Shown: positions 1-7,116 of the stretch, piece by piece
Layout: every line of letters starts with the position of its first letter
Position numbering within the stretch: the stretch's first letter is position 1
Source: RGIG5612 sp045546255
Lineage (GTDB): Bacteria; Bacillota; Clostridia; Lachnospirales; Lachnospiraceae
DNA length: 30,387 nt
Assembly: GCA_045546255.1 (NCBI GenBank)
Contig: JAZQCK010000074.1
Span: 1 to 30,387, forward strand
Direction: 5' to 3'
The notes under the pieces: model-generated
Told to the model about the DNA's origin: nothing
The model's database searches: none
Seen by the model: only the letters and a program-made list of their open reading frames with translations
Made by a program: the position numbers and the translations under genes

Positions 1-360
1 CAGACAGATTGCCTTGACTTCATCGGAAAGAGCCTGGGCTTCTGCGCTGCGTTCTTCGGAGAACCCGCTGGCAAGGACGACTGCTGCGCCAATCCCCATT
101 TTTCCGCCTTCTTCTAAGTAGCCGGCAATTGTTTTTGCCGGGGTGCAAAGGAGCATACATTCCGGAACTTCCGGAAGCTCGGAAAGTGCATGGTAACACT
201 TACGTCCGTTGACCTCATCTCTTTTCGGGTTGATATAATACACGTGGTCTGCGTTCGCACCTTTGATACTGCTTTTGGTTGCACCGCCGACCATTCCAAC
301 TTTATCGCTTGCGCCGACAACCACAAGGCTTTTCGGACGCATCAGTTTGTTCATATCCAT
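1..360 (-). CDS. NDP-forming acyl-CoA synthetase, CoA-binding N-terminus (partial)
   Basis: Translation from the ATG at 358-360 is open for 120 codons to the left edge, so the C-terminal part is missing. It begins MDMNKLMRPKSLVVVGASDK and continues with the Rossmann-type CoA-binding domain of ADP/GDP-forming acyl-CoA synthetases: a VVVGAS glycine turn near residue 12, YYINPKR near residue 41, and CTPAKT followed by a GIGAAVVLASGFSEE stretch. Full-length members add a succinyl-CoA-ligase-like domain and often an ATP-grasp domain; they interconvert acyl-CoA plus NDP and Pi with free acid plus CoA and NTP, usually in the ATP-forming direction in anaerobes. A good ribosome site (AAAGGAG, 371-377) precedes the start. 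It lies 45 bases after the 117-aa gene and is probably the third gene of the operon starting at the VOC gene. The family is clear; the acyl substrate is unknown. Confidence 0.85.
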   Translation of the reverse strand, partial: MDMNKLMRPKSLVVVGASDKVGMVGGATKSSIKGANADHVYYINPKRDEVNGRKCYHALSELPEVPECMLLCTPAKTIAGYLEEGGKMGIGAAVVLASGFSEERSAEAQALSDEVKAICL

Positions 361-405
361 AATTCCAGATCTCCTTTATCTAGATTGATTCAGCCGCACA
401 AGGGC

Positions 406-759
406 TTAAATCCTGGTTCCTTCGAGCACATACTCTCCCATCGGGGAGTGGACTTCGCCAGTCACTTTGTCCCCTTCGACTTTTCCTTTGACTTCCATGG
501 AAAACTGCTGGCAGGGAGTTGCCCAGTTTACTGTGAACGCAAAGTTCTCTCCATCGTAGCTCCCAAAAGAAAAGGAGGAATCCAGCCAGAACATGGTAGG
601 GAACATCTTTCCGGAAAGACGGCCGTCCTTTAAGGCTCTTAAAGTAAGGTTTCCGTATTTCCGGTTCACACCGCCGTGAAATTCCTGCTTCATACAGCAT
701 TTATAGGTCCCGGTGATCGGGTTTTCCTTATCGACATAATAAGCTCTGTTTACTTCCAT
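406..759 (-). CDS. Conserved-looking 117-aa protein of unknown function
   Basis: I do not recognise this protein. It has 117 residues, no signal peptide and no membrane segment. It is rich in alternating aromatic and polar residues (NLTLRALKDG, FSFGSYDGENFAFTVNW, FSMEVKGKVEGDKVTGEV), which suggests a small antiparallel beta-barrel of lipocalin-like or DUF type. It is very likely a real gene: an excellent AAAGGAGG ribosome site lies seven bases before the ATG, it begins 12 bases after the VOC gene, and the acyl-CoA synthetase follows 45 bases later on the same strand. A role as a ligand-binding or accessory protein for the pathway of its neighbours is only inference. Confidence 0.75.
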   Translation of the reverse strand: MEVNRAYYVDKENPITGTYKCCMKQEFHGGVNRKYGNLTLRALKDGRLSGKMFPTMFWLDSSFSFGSYDGENFAFTVNWATPCQQFSMEVKGKVEGDKVTGEVHSPMGEYVLEGTRI

Positions 760-771
760 CGTAATCCTCCT

Positions 772-1221
772 TTATCCCCTGCTGTGAACTTTGCTGAGTT
801 CGATCAGGATGCCGTTGTTGTCTAAAATATAAACGGCATTGTCACCTCCCGGAACGTGGCAGATCTCTTCACTATATTCATTGTCGACTAAAATCTCCAC
901 ATCGCCGCGAGCTCTTAAGTCCTCCATAAACTCTCCCAGATTTGGTACGGAAAAGCTAAGGTGCTTCACGCCTACGTTATATTCCACATTGATCCAGTCA
1001 AAGTCTTTCGCATCCGGAACCTCGTAAAGCTCCAAATAAAAATCCCCTTGCTTGATCAGAACACTGTCCGGAAAACAACCCTTAAATACAGAAGAATCCG
1101 GGGAGGGTACTTCTTCAAAACCCAATACATCTTTGTACCATGCAACGGTCTCTTCAATGCTGCGCACATGCATGCCGGCGTGCTGACAGCGCAGTTTGCC
1201 GTATTTTTCTTCGTTATACAT
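772..1221 (-). CDS. VOC-superfamily protein (glyoxalase/dioxygenase/epimerase fold)
   Basis: The protein has two beta-alpha-beta-beta-beta halves: HAGMHVRSIEETVAWYKDVL near the N-terminus and VKHLSFSVPNLGEFMEDL in the middle, ending in AVYILDNNGILIEL. The four usual metal-ligand positions can be read as His in QHAGMHV, Glu in FYLELYEV, His in VKHLSF and Glu in ILIELS, as in glyoxalase I and methylmalonyl-CoA epimerase. About 149 residues fits a single-subunit VOC enzyme. The frame is open further upstream, with ATGs at 1251 and 1284. I chose 1221 because GAGGAAG lies just before it, and the predicted promoter (1293-1320) would leave the 1284 ATG with almost no leader. It is the first gene of the minus-strand operon. 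Epimerase, lyase and dioxygenase activities are all possible. Confidence 0.85.
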   Translation of the reverse strand: MYNEEKYGKLRCQHAGMHVRSIEETVAWYKDVLGFEEVPSPDSSVFKGCFPDSVLIKQGDFYLELYEVPDAKDFDWINVEYNVGVKHLSFSVPNLGEFMEDLRARGDVEILVDNEYSEEICHVPGGDNAVYILDNNGILIELSKVHSRG

Positions 1222-1292
1222 TGCTTCCTCGCTTTCCTGTGTTGGCTTCATTTGTGACCTGATGGAATAAGATATACAGGCCACGGTGGTTC

Positions 1293-1320
1293 ATATTAGT
1301 TCAGCATAAGAATATCACAA
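1293..1320 (-). promoter_or_regulatory. Predicted sigma-A-type promoter of the VOC operon
   Basis: Read on the minus strand, TTGTGA (1315-1320) and TAATAT (1293-1298) are separated by 16 bases. Transcription would begin near 1286, about 65 bases before the chosen VOC start codon. The hairpin-like repeat at 1322-1341 directly abuts the -35 box. This is visual matching only. Confidence 0.4.
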
Positions 1321-1321
1321 G

Positions 1322-1341
1322 GCCGAAAGAAGGCATTCGGC
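1322..1341. repeat. Inverted repeat in the divergent VOC/LVIVD control region
   Basis: Perfect 6-base arms GCCGAA and TTCGGC flank an 8-base spacer. It sits next to the predicted -35 box of the VOC operon and about 60 bases before the small leader ORF of the opposite strand. No T-run follows on either strand, so a regulator-binding site is more likely than a terminator. Confidence 0.4.
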
Positions 1342-1401
1342 TGAAAAGACAAAAAAATTGAATGGAATTTGTTTTTAGAACCAAGTACAAAGGAGCGGAA
1401 A

Positions 1402-1470
1402 ATGAATACAATGTGTACAGGTAAAAATAGGCACGGACAAACTGTGCCTTTGAAATTGAGAAAGGAGTAA
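1402..1470 (+). CDS. Possible 22-codon leader peptide before the LVIVD gene
   Basis: An ATG with a good ribosome site (AAAGGAG, five to six bases upstream) opens a 22-codon frame, MNTMCTGKNRHGQTVPLKLR then KE and stop. Its last codons (AAG GAG TAA) are the Shine-Dalgarno sequence of the LVIVD gene, whose ATG follows seven bases after the stop. The frame also contains a short hairpin, AGGCAC (1429-1434) pairing with GTGCCT (1444-1449). Translation of the leader would pass over the downstream ribosome site, so coupling or leader-type control is conceivable. It may equally be a chance frame in a 5' untranslated region. Confidence 0.3.
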   Translation: MNTMCTGKNRHGQTVPLKLRKE

Positions 1471-1477
1471 GTAGACT

Positions 1478-2851
1478 ATGGCACTTCCTTTTTATGCTAG
1501 AAGCGAAACAAATCAGGGATACATCAAGAATATGGAAGTTATTGCATTTGATTCGGACAGAGGCCTTCCGGGAGGAGGACAGCCGCAGATCTATAAGATC
1601 AATGACGACAAGTATTATCTTTATGCGACGATGAGAAATGAAGTCGGGATCTGGGATGTTTCGGATCCTTCCAAACCGGAGCTTTTAAATCATTTTGCAC
1701 CGGCGGATGAAGAGACGTATCCGACGACAGACAATCCGAAGATCCAGGTGGCAAATGATCTGATGATCGTTGCACACTGTTCCGGAAGCGGACCGGCATT
1801 CATGGAACGCCCACCGATCGATCCGGAAAAACATAAAGCCTTGAATGGAATCAGTATCTACAGCATCAAAGAAGACCCGGCACATCCGGAATTCTTAAGC
1901 TACTGGGATAATGGCGTTCCGTTTGCCATGGGCGTTCACCGTTTTATGTATGACGGCGGTAGATATGCTTACCTTTCGAGCGATGCAAGAGGATTTGAAG
2001 GACTGATCCTTCGAATCATTGATCTGGAGGATCCAAGGAATCCGAAGGAGGTCGGAAGATGGTGGCTGCCGGAACAGTACGCTGACGGCTATCCGGGAAG
2101 AACCTTTGATCCCGGCGCAGCACACGTTCCTTCCTTTATGGATAAAGGCTGGCTGCACGGTCCTCCGTTCGTTGTGGATGGAATTGCTTATTGTGGCTAC
2201 TCAGGAGCTGGCGTTGTAACGCTCGACGTTTCCGATCCGACCAGGCCGATGTGCCTTGGAAGACTGCCTTTGATGCCGGCGTTTTCCGGTGGGCTTGCAG
2301 GAGCAAGAACGCATACGGTCATGAAACTACCGGGACAGCCTTTTGTTGTTGCAACAAATGAAGGCGAGCGTTTCCATACCTTTGATCCGGAAGAACTGAA
2401 AAAGAACTTTGTCGCACAGCCGATGAACAATCTGCATATGATCGATGTCCGGGATCCATCCCGCCCGACTCTGGTTGCAGAATTTCCGTATCCGGAAGTA
2501 CCGGAGGGATTCCCGTTCAGAAACTTTAACGAGGCCTATCTCGGCGTACAGGGGCCATTCGGTCCTCATAACATTCATGAGCCGATGCCGGGAAAAGAAG
2601 GCATTGAAAAACGCGGCGACAGAGTTTATTGCTGCTATTTCGGAGCAGGCTTGAGAGTCTATGATGTTTCCGATCCGTACTACATAAAAGAGATCGCATA
2701 CTTCATTCCTCCGAACCCGGCGAATGAAAAACACCCGTTTCTCCCGGGACCGGTGATGGCAGTTACAGAAGATGTTGTGGTCGATGACAGAGGATATATT
2801 TATATCACAACAAACGGGGATGGTATGTACATCCTGAGAGCAACCGTATAA
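1478..2851 (+). CDS. LVIVD-repeat beta-propeller protein
   Basis: A 457-residue protein with repeated LVIVD blades of the form hydrophobic-x-hydrophobic-D-V-x-D-P-x-x-P. Clear copies are GIWDVSDPSKPELL (about residues 57-70), RIIDLEDPRNPKEVG (179-193), VTLDVSDPTRPMCLG (247-261), HMIDVRDPSRPTLVA (320-334) and RVYDVSDPYYIKEIA (393-407), with a weaker one near 125-140. This predicts a cytoplasmic beta-propeller; there is no signal peptide. Histidines in RTHTV and PGPHNIHEP-like loops could bind a metal on the propeller axis, but that is inference. The start follows AAAGGAG at 1461-1467. The flavin reductase begins 25 bases downstream and is probably co-transcribed. LVIVD proteins have few assigned functions, so I give none. 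Confidence 0.85.
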   Translation: MALPFYARSETNQGYIKNMEVIAFDSDRGLPGGGQPQIYKINDDKYYLYATMRNEVGIWDVSDPSKPELLNHFAPADEETYPTTDNPKIQVANDLMIVAHCSGSGPAFMERPPIDPEKHKALNGISIYSIKEDPAHPEFLSYWDNGVPFAMGVHRFMYDGGRYAYLSSDARGFEGLILRIIDLEDPRNPKEVGRWWLPEQYADGYPGRTFDPGAAHVPSFMDKGWLHGPPFVVDGIAYCGYSGAGVVTLDVSDPTRPMCLGRLPLMPAFSGGLAGARTHTVMKLPGQPFVVATNEGERFHTFDPEELKKNFVAQPMNNLHMIDVRDPSRPTLVAEFPYPEVPEGFPFRNFNEAYLGVQGPFGPHNIHEPMPGKEGIEKRGDRVYCCYFGAGLRVYDVSDPYYIKEIAYFIPPNPANEKHPFLPGPVMAVTEDVVVDDRGYIYITTNGDGMYILRATV

Positions 2852-2876
2852 ATAATTTGATTAGGAGAAATAAAAA

Positions 2877-3821
2877 ATGAAAATTTTAGGAATTAGCTGT
2901 GGAAGAAAGAATGGAAATTCAGAAATGCTCTTGATGAGCGCATTGAAAGAAGCAAAAGAAAAAGGATCTGAGGTCGAGTATTTAAGACTGCAGGATCATT
3001 ACATTCAGCAGTGTACAGGATGCGAGCTTTGCTCAAACTCTGATAACTGGCCGAATGGACGTTTCCCGGAGAGCGGTTATTTCTGCATTTATAAAGAAAA
3101 CAGTGACCACCTCTCTTACATCGTAGACAAGATCAAAGATGCAGACGGAATCATTATTTCAACTCCGATCTACAACCTGACGATCCCGGGAAGTCTTTTG
3201 GTTCTGCTTAACAGACTTCATTCTAAAAACTTTGCGAAGCATCATGAGATCGCAGGACAGCAGCATACTTACTGCGCAACGATCGCTGTCGGCGGAAGTG
3301 ATATGACGAACCTGATCAAACCGATGCTGAACTTTACGGCAGTAGAATTCTGCGGAAGCCAGATGAACCTCGTAGACCAGATGGTCGTTCAGTTCTGCGC
3401 ACCTTCCGGCTACATGGCACTTAAGGAAGATTCGATTGCAAGAGCAGCAACACTTGGCGGACGTATGGCAGATGCCATTGCACATCCGGAAGAAGAACTC
3501 TATAGAGGTATTGAAGACAATCCGGAGCTTTGCCCGGTCTGCCATGGTGACGTGATCCAGTTAGAAGGCAAACGTTTCCGCTGTCCGGTCTGCAATATCA
3601 AAGGTGATATCGCATTCAAAGAAGACGGAACACCGTACATGAAATGGGATGGCGGAGCAGAAGCATGCCGCCTGAACGACAATCCGGATGAGGATATCGT
3701 TCATGAAAAACAGCGCGCACCATACAAAGCAGTTCAGGAGAACAAAGAAAAGATTAAAGAGATCCGCGGCGGTCTTTGCAGCTGGCTTGATCCGCTCCCG
3801 GTTCCGGAACTGAACAAATAA
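2877..3821 (+). CDS. NAD(P)H-dependent flavin reductase family protein with C-terminal zinc ribbon
   Basis: The N-terminal 200 residues form a flavodoxin-like FMN-binding domain: MKILGISCGRKNGNSE with the phosphate-binding GNSE loop, then the CTGCELC cluster (Cys46, 49, 52) with Cys70, then DGIIISTPIYNLTIPG. Cysteines at this place occur in iron-sulfur flavoproteins and related FMN reductases, but the spacing alone does not prove a cluster. The C-terminal part has two CPVC-type knuckles (Cys219/222 and Cys236/239), a rubredoxin-like or zinc-ribbon module. The ribosome site is TTAGGAG, about eight bases before the ATG. It probably supplies electrons to, or acts on, the substrate of the LVIVD/Uro-D/acyl-CoA synthetase genes; this is inference. 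Its stop codon directly abuts the stop of the convergent prsW gene. Confidence 0.85.
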   Translation: MKILGISCGRKNGNSEMLLMSALKEAKEKGSEVEYLRLQDHYIQQCTGCELCSNSDNWPNGRFPESGYFCIYKENSDHLSYIVDKIKDADGIIISTPIYNLTIPGSLLVLLNRLHSKNFAKHHEIAGQQHTYCATIAVGGSDMTNLIKPMLNFTAVEFCGSQMNLVDQMVVQFCAPSGYMALKEDSIARAATLGGRMADAIAHPEEELYRGIEDNPELCPVCHGDVIQLEGKRFRCPVCNIKGDIAFKEDGTPYMKWDGGAEACRLNDNPDEDIVHEKQRAPYKAVQENKEKIKEIRGGLCSWLDPLPVPELNK

Positions 3822-4553
3822 TTATCGTGAGATCCGCTGGTCTTTTTTGGATGTCTGCCAGACAAGAAGGAACGAGATGACAAATAGTACGGCAATGAAA
3901 ATGACAAAGTACCAGGTACTGCCTTCCGTCTGCATGGTCGCAATATAATCATACGTTCCGTGAATTAAAGCCGGAATGATGATAGCGAGAATGCGAAGGA
4001 AAACGGAGAGAGGTTTTTGTCCTTGATTGTAAACCTTTCTGGCATAGGCATAGAAGATTCCCATAAAGACACCAAAGCAGGCATGGCCCGGAATGGCTGT
4101 AACGGCGCGGACCAATGCCGTGCCAAAACCATAGCTTAGAACATAGCTGATATTTTCCCAGATGGCGAATCCTAAAGAAACAAAGACTGCATAGACGACG
4201 CCATCATATAAGCAGTTAAATTCCGGGTTTTTCCATGACCTGAGCCAGAGCATGAAAAACTTTGAGCCTTCTTCAGCAAAAGCAACGATAATGAAATAAA
4301 GAATAATATTATAGGCCGCGGAGCTTTGCGGAACAGTAGAATCTAAGATCCAACTGAATACACGCTCCAGCACCAAGGCAATCAAAGAAGAGAGAACGCC
4401 TGCGATCACCAGTCTCAATAAAAGACGGGGACTTTCCTTTTCCAGGCGGTCTCTTTTATATGTCCAGATTAAAAGGGCAACTGCAGGAACGACGGCTGCA
4501 ATGATCAGGACATAGTTGAACATCAGCATTGGCGCAAACAGATAATAAAACAT
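3822..4553 (-). CDS. PrsW-family intramembrane protease
   Basis: A 243-residue protein with about seven or eight hydrophobic segments. It carries the PrsW signature residues: E94-E95 in FAEEGSKFF, E133 in IWENISYV, H157 in PGHACFGVFMG and H198 in LIHGTYDY. PrsW of Bacillus subtilis makes the first cut in the anti-sigma factor RsiW; the target here is unknown and no anti-sigma factor lies nearby. The start is supported by GAAGGAG eight bases upstream. It is a single-gene unit, divergent from the CysK-like gene and convergent with the flavin reductase with no spacer between the stop codons. Confidence 0.9.
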   Translation of the reverse strand: MFYYLFAPMLMFNYVLIIAAVVPAVALLIWTYKRDRLEKESPRLLLRLVIAGVLSSLIALVLERVFSWILDSTVPQSSAAYNIILYFIIVAFAEEGSKFFMLWLRSWKNPEFNCLYDGVVYAVFVSLGFAIWENISYVLSYGFGTALVRAVTAIPGHACFGVFMGIFYAYARKVYNQGQKPLSVFLRILAIIIPALIHGTYDYIATMQTEGSTWYFVIFIAVLFVISFLLVWQTSKKDQRISR

Positions 4554-4703
4554 AAAACCGGCTCCTTCTTTTCTTTTTCTGACATTGATGATACTCTTTT
4601 TTTCTTGAATAGGAAATACAAAAAACAGTTTCCGAATGTCACGTTATCATGTAAAATATCTTTTACTGATTTTAAACGACGATTAGAACAAAGGGGAAAA
4701 TCA

Positions 4704-5639
4704 ATGATTTTTGACAATGTATTAGATGCTGTAGGCAATACTCCGATCATCCGCCTGAATCATATGACAGGGCCGGAAGATGCGGAAGTGCTTGTAAAAT
4801 ACGAAGGCATGAATGTGGGCGGCTCTATTAAAACGAGAACAGCTCTGCAGATGATCAAAGCGGCGGAAGAGAGTGGAGAACTTCATCCGGACTCCATTAT
4901 TGTGGAGCCGACCAGTGGAAACCAGGGAATCGGACTTTCTCTGGTCGGAGCAGTGAAGGGCTACCGAGTGATCATCATCATGCCTGATTCCGTCAGTGAG
5001 GAAAGACGCCTCCTGATCAAGCAGTATGGGGCAGAGTTGATCCTGATCCATGACAACGATAATATCGGCGAGTGCATGGAAAAATGTATTGCGAAAGCAC
5101 AGGAGATGAAAGCATCTGATCCAAAGGTGTTTGTGCCGGACCAGTTCTCGAATCCAAATAATCTCGAGGCACACTATAGGGGCACGGCAAGAGAAATTTT
5201 AGAGCAGGTCGACGGACCGATTGACGGATTCTGCTCCGGCTTTGGAACAGGCGGCACGATCACCGGCATCGGACAAGTGCTGAAAAAAGCAAATCCCAAT
5301 ATTATGATCTGGGTTGCAGAGCCGGAACATGCGGCGATTTTAAAAGGCGGTTCGATCGGCTCGCATGTGCAGATGGGAATCGGCGATGGCCTGATCCCTC
5401 CGATCCTGGATCGGAGTGTCTATTCGGATATCGCCATCGTGACTGACGATGAGGCGCTGATCACGACCCGTAATCTCGTAAAAAAGGAAGGGATTCTTTG
5501 CGGCATCTCGAGCGGAACCAACGTCAGCGTTGCGCTTCGGATGGCAAGAATCTTAGGAAAGGGAAAACGTGTGCTGACGGTCCTTCCTGATACCGGGGAG
5601 AGATACCTGAGCACAGAATTGTTTGATCATACGATTTAA
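4704..5639 (+). CDS. cysK: Cysteine synthase-family PLP enzyme, variant active-site loop
   Basis: A 311-residue fold-type II PLP enzyme of the O-acetylserine sulfhydrylase/cystathionine beta-synthase family. Visible landmarks are GNTPIIRL (11-18), the PLP lysine K43 in GGSIKTRTA, the substrate loop PTSGNQGIG (69-77), the phosphate loop GFGTGGTITG and the C-terminal GISSGTNVS. Two positions differ from the usual pattern: SVKDR is SIKTR, and the TSGNTG loop has Gln74 in place of Thr. That loop contacts the substrate carboxylate, so a substrate other than O-acetylserine is possible. The start at 4704 follows AAAGGGG; the frame is open back to 4605 but the extension has no family similarity. The family is certain, the exact reaction less so. 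Confidence 0.85.
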   Translation: MIFDNVLDAVGNTPIIRLNHMTGPEDAEVLVKYEGMNVGGSIKTRTALQMIKAAEESGELHPDSIIVEPTSGNQGIGLSLVGAVKGYRVIIIMPDSVSEERRLLIKQYGAELILIHDNDNIGECMEKCIAKAQEMKASDPKVFVPDQFSNPNNLEAHYRGTAREILEQVDGPIDGFCSGFGTGGTITGIGQVLKKANPNIMIWVAEPEHAAILKGGSIGSHVQMGIGDGLIPPILDRSVYSDIAIVTDDEALITTRNLVKKEGILCGISSGTNVSVALRMARILGKGKRVLTVLPDTGERYLSTELFDHTI

Positions 5640-5646
5640 CATGTCG

Positions 5647-5669
5647 GGCAGATGAAATCATCATCTGCC
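5647..5669 (+). terminator. Hairpin between the CysK-like gene and hflX
   Basis: A perfect 9-base stem GGCAGATGA/TCATCTGCC encloses a 5-base loop and is followed by only TGCTTTAT. This could be a weak terminator or partial attenuator. It ends 16 bases before the hflX start, which has no strong Shine-Dalgarno (only GGTGA close to the ATG), so it may also affect hflX translation or mRNA stability. Confidence 0.45.
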
Positions 5670-5685
5670 TGCTTTATGGTGAACG

Positions 5686-7062
5686 ATGAATTTAGAAGAA
5701 AAAGAAAAAGTCATACTGGCCGGAGTCTATGAGTCGGGCGTTCGCTCTTCAGGGTCAATGGAAGATTTTATGCATTCCATGGAAGAACTGGAAGAGCTTT
5801 GCAGAGCCTGCTTTATGGAGCCTGTTACCTCTGTCATGCAGCAGCTTGACAGGACAAACAGCGCTCTTTATATCGGTCCCGGAAAATTAGAAGAACTCAA
5901 GGAGCAGGCAGTGCTTCACGAGGCGGATCTCGTCATCTTTAATGACACATTGTCACCATCACAGCTTCGGAATCTTCAGGACGGACTGGATCTTCCAGTT
6001 ATGGACAGAACTTCTCTGATCCTTGAAATCTTCCAGCTGCGTGCACGGACCAGGGAGGCAAAGTTGCAGGTAGAGCTTGCAAGACTGAAGTATTTAAAAC
6101 CCCGTCTGATCGGAATGCGAAAAGCATTGACCCGTCAGGGAGGAACTTCTGGTTCTATGAGCTCGAGAGGTGCCGGCGAGAAAAAACTGGAACTCGACCG
6201 CAGACGGATCGATACCCGAATCAGCGAACTTTCAAGAGAACTGAAGGAAGTGGAAAAAGAGAGGGCGACACAGAGAAAGGCACGGCTAAAGTCGAGGCTT
6301 CCCCTTGCAGCGCTCGTTGGTTATACCAATGCCGGAAAGTCCACGATCATGAATGCCTTGGTGGACCGGTACCAGGGGAACACAGAGAAAAAAGTGTTTG
6401 AAGCAGACATGCTCTTTGCAACACTGGATACGACAGTGAGAAAGATCGAGACCGGAGGCAACCGGGATTTTCTTCTGTCAGATACGGTCGGCTTTATCCG
6501 AAAACTTCCGACCGGACTAGTCGAAGCATTTAAATCGACTCTGGAAGAAGTAAAGGATGCGGACCTTTTGATTCATGTGGTGGATTATTCCGATGAACAG
6601 TACAAGGATCATGTGCGGACAACGGTGGAAACAATTGCCGGGCTGGATGCAGGGCACATACCGATGCTGATGGTCTATAACAAAGTGGATCTGTGTGCAG
6701 AGAAAGAGCAGGGTGCATGGGATGTGTTTGAATTAACAGAAGATGCGCATCTGCATAAGAACCATGAATATCCTGTCAGAGGAGCAGCAACGCAGAACAG
6801 CTCTGGAAATATTTGTGGAAGTGTCTTTATTTCTGCAAAGGAAGACAGTTCAATCGACCTGTTGGTTGAAACGATTCTGGAGCGGGTCTATGGGGACTAT
6901 ATCGTGGCGGAGTTTTTGATCCCTTACGATAAAGGAAACCTGACAGCGTTCCTGATGGAACACGCGCAGATCATCGAGCAGGATTACAGAGCAGAAGGGA
7001 CCTATCTCAAGGCCAGCTGTCACCGGGCGGATATTGGAAGGTTAGAACAATATCGGATATAA
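5686..7062 (+). CDS. hflX: Ribosome-associated GTPase HflX
   Basis: A 458-residue protein with the HflX architecture. An N-terminal nucleotide-binding-like domain (ILAGV, LYIGPGKLEEL, LVIFNDTLSPSQLRNL) and a helical linker (RLKYLKPRLIGMRKAL and RQGG, then GAGEKKLELDRRRI) precede the G domain. G1 is GYTNAGKS (212-219), G2 lies in LFATLDTT, G3 is DTVGF and G4 is NKVD. A longer than usual stretch separates G4 from the FISAKE G5 motif. HflX splits stalled or heat-damaged 70S ribosomes in characterised bacteria. The start is placed by homology because the ribosome site is weak. It follows the CysK-like gene by 46 bases containing a hairpin and ends at a strong terminator. Confidence 0.95.
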   Translation: MNLEEKEKVILAGVYESGVRSSGSMEDFMHSMEELEELCRACFMEPVTSVMQQLDRTNSALYIGPGKLEELKEQAVLHEADLVIFNDTLSPSQLRNLQDGLDLPVMDRTSLILEIFQLRARTREAKLQVELARLKYLKPRLIGMRKALTRQGGTSGSMSSRGAGEKKLELDRRRIDTRISELSRELKEVEKERATQRKARLKSRLPLAALVGYTNAGKSTIMNALVDRYQGNTEKKVFEADMLFATLDTTVRKIETGGNRDFLLSDTVGFIRKLPTGLVEAFKSTLEEVKDADLLIHVVDYSDEQYKDHVRTTVETIAGLDAGHIPMLMVYNKVDLCAEKEQGAWDVFELTEDAHLHKNHEYPVRGAATQNSSGNICGSVFISAKEDSSIDLLVETILERVYGDYIVAEFLIPYDKGNLTAFLMEHAQIIEQDYRAEGTYLKASCHRADIGRLEQYRI

Positions 7063-7077
7063 AAAATAGAAATTGGA

Positions 7078-7113
7078 AACGGCGATGACTTTCAAGAAGC
7101 ATCGCCGTTTTTT
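7078..7113 (+). terminator. Rho-independent terminator after hflX
   Basis: A 10-base stem AACGGCGATG/CATCGCCGTT with a 12-base loop runs into six T residues. It lies 16 bases after the hflX stop and just before the convergent nudix stop codon. The opposite strand lacks a clear T-run. Confidence 0.9.
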
Positions 7114-7116
7114 ACT

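Noticed and set aside
190..633. 147-codon plus-strand frame opposite the acyl-CoA synthetase and 117-aa genes
   Set aside because: It is antisense to two well-supported genes, has no recognisable family and no operon context.
4523..4750. 75-codon minus-strand frame between prsW and the CysK-like gene
   Set aside because: Overlaps both real starts, has no ribosome site and no family resemblance.
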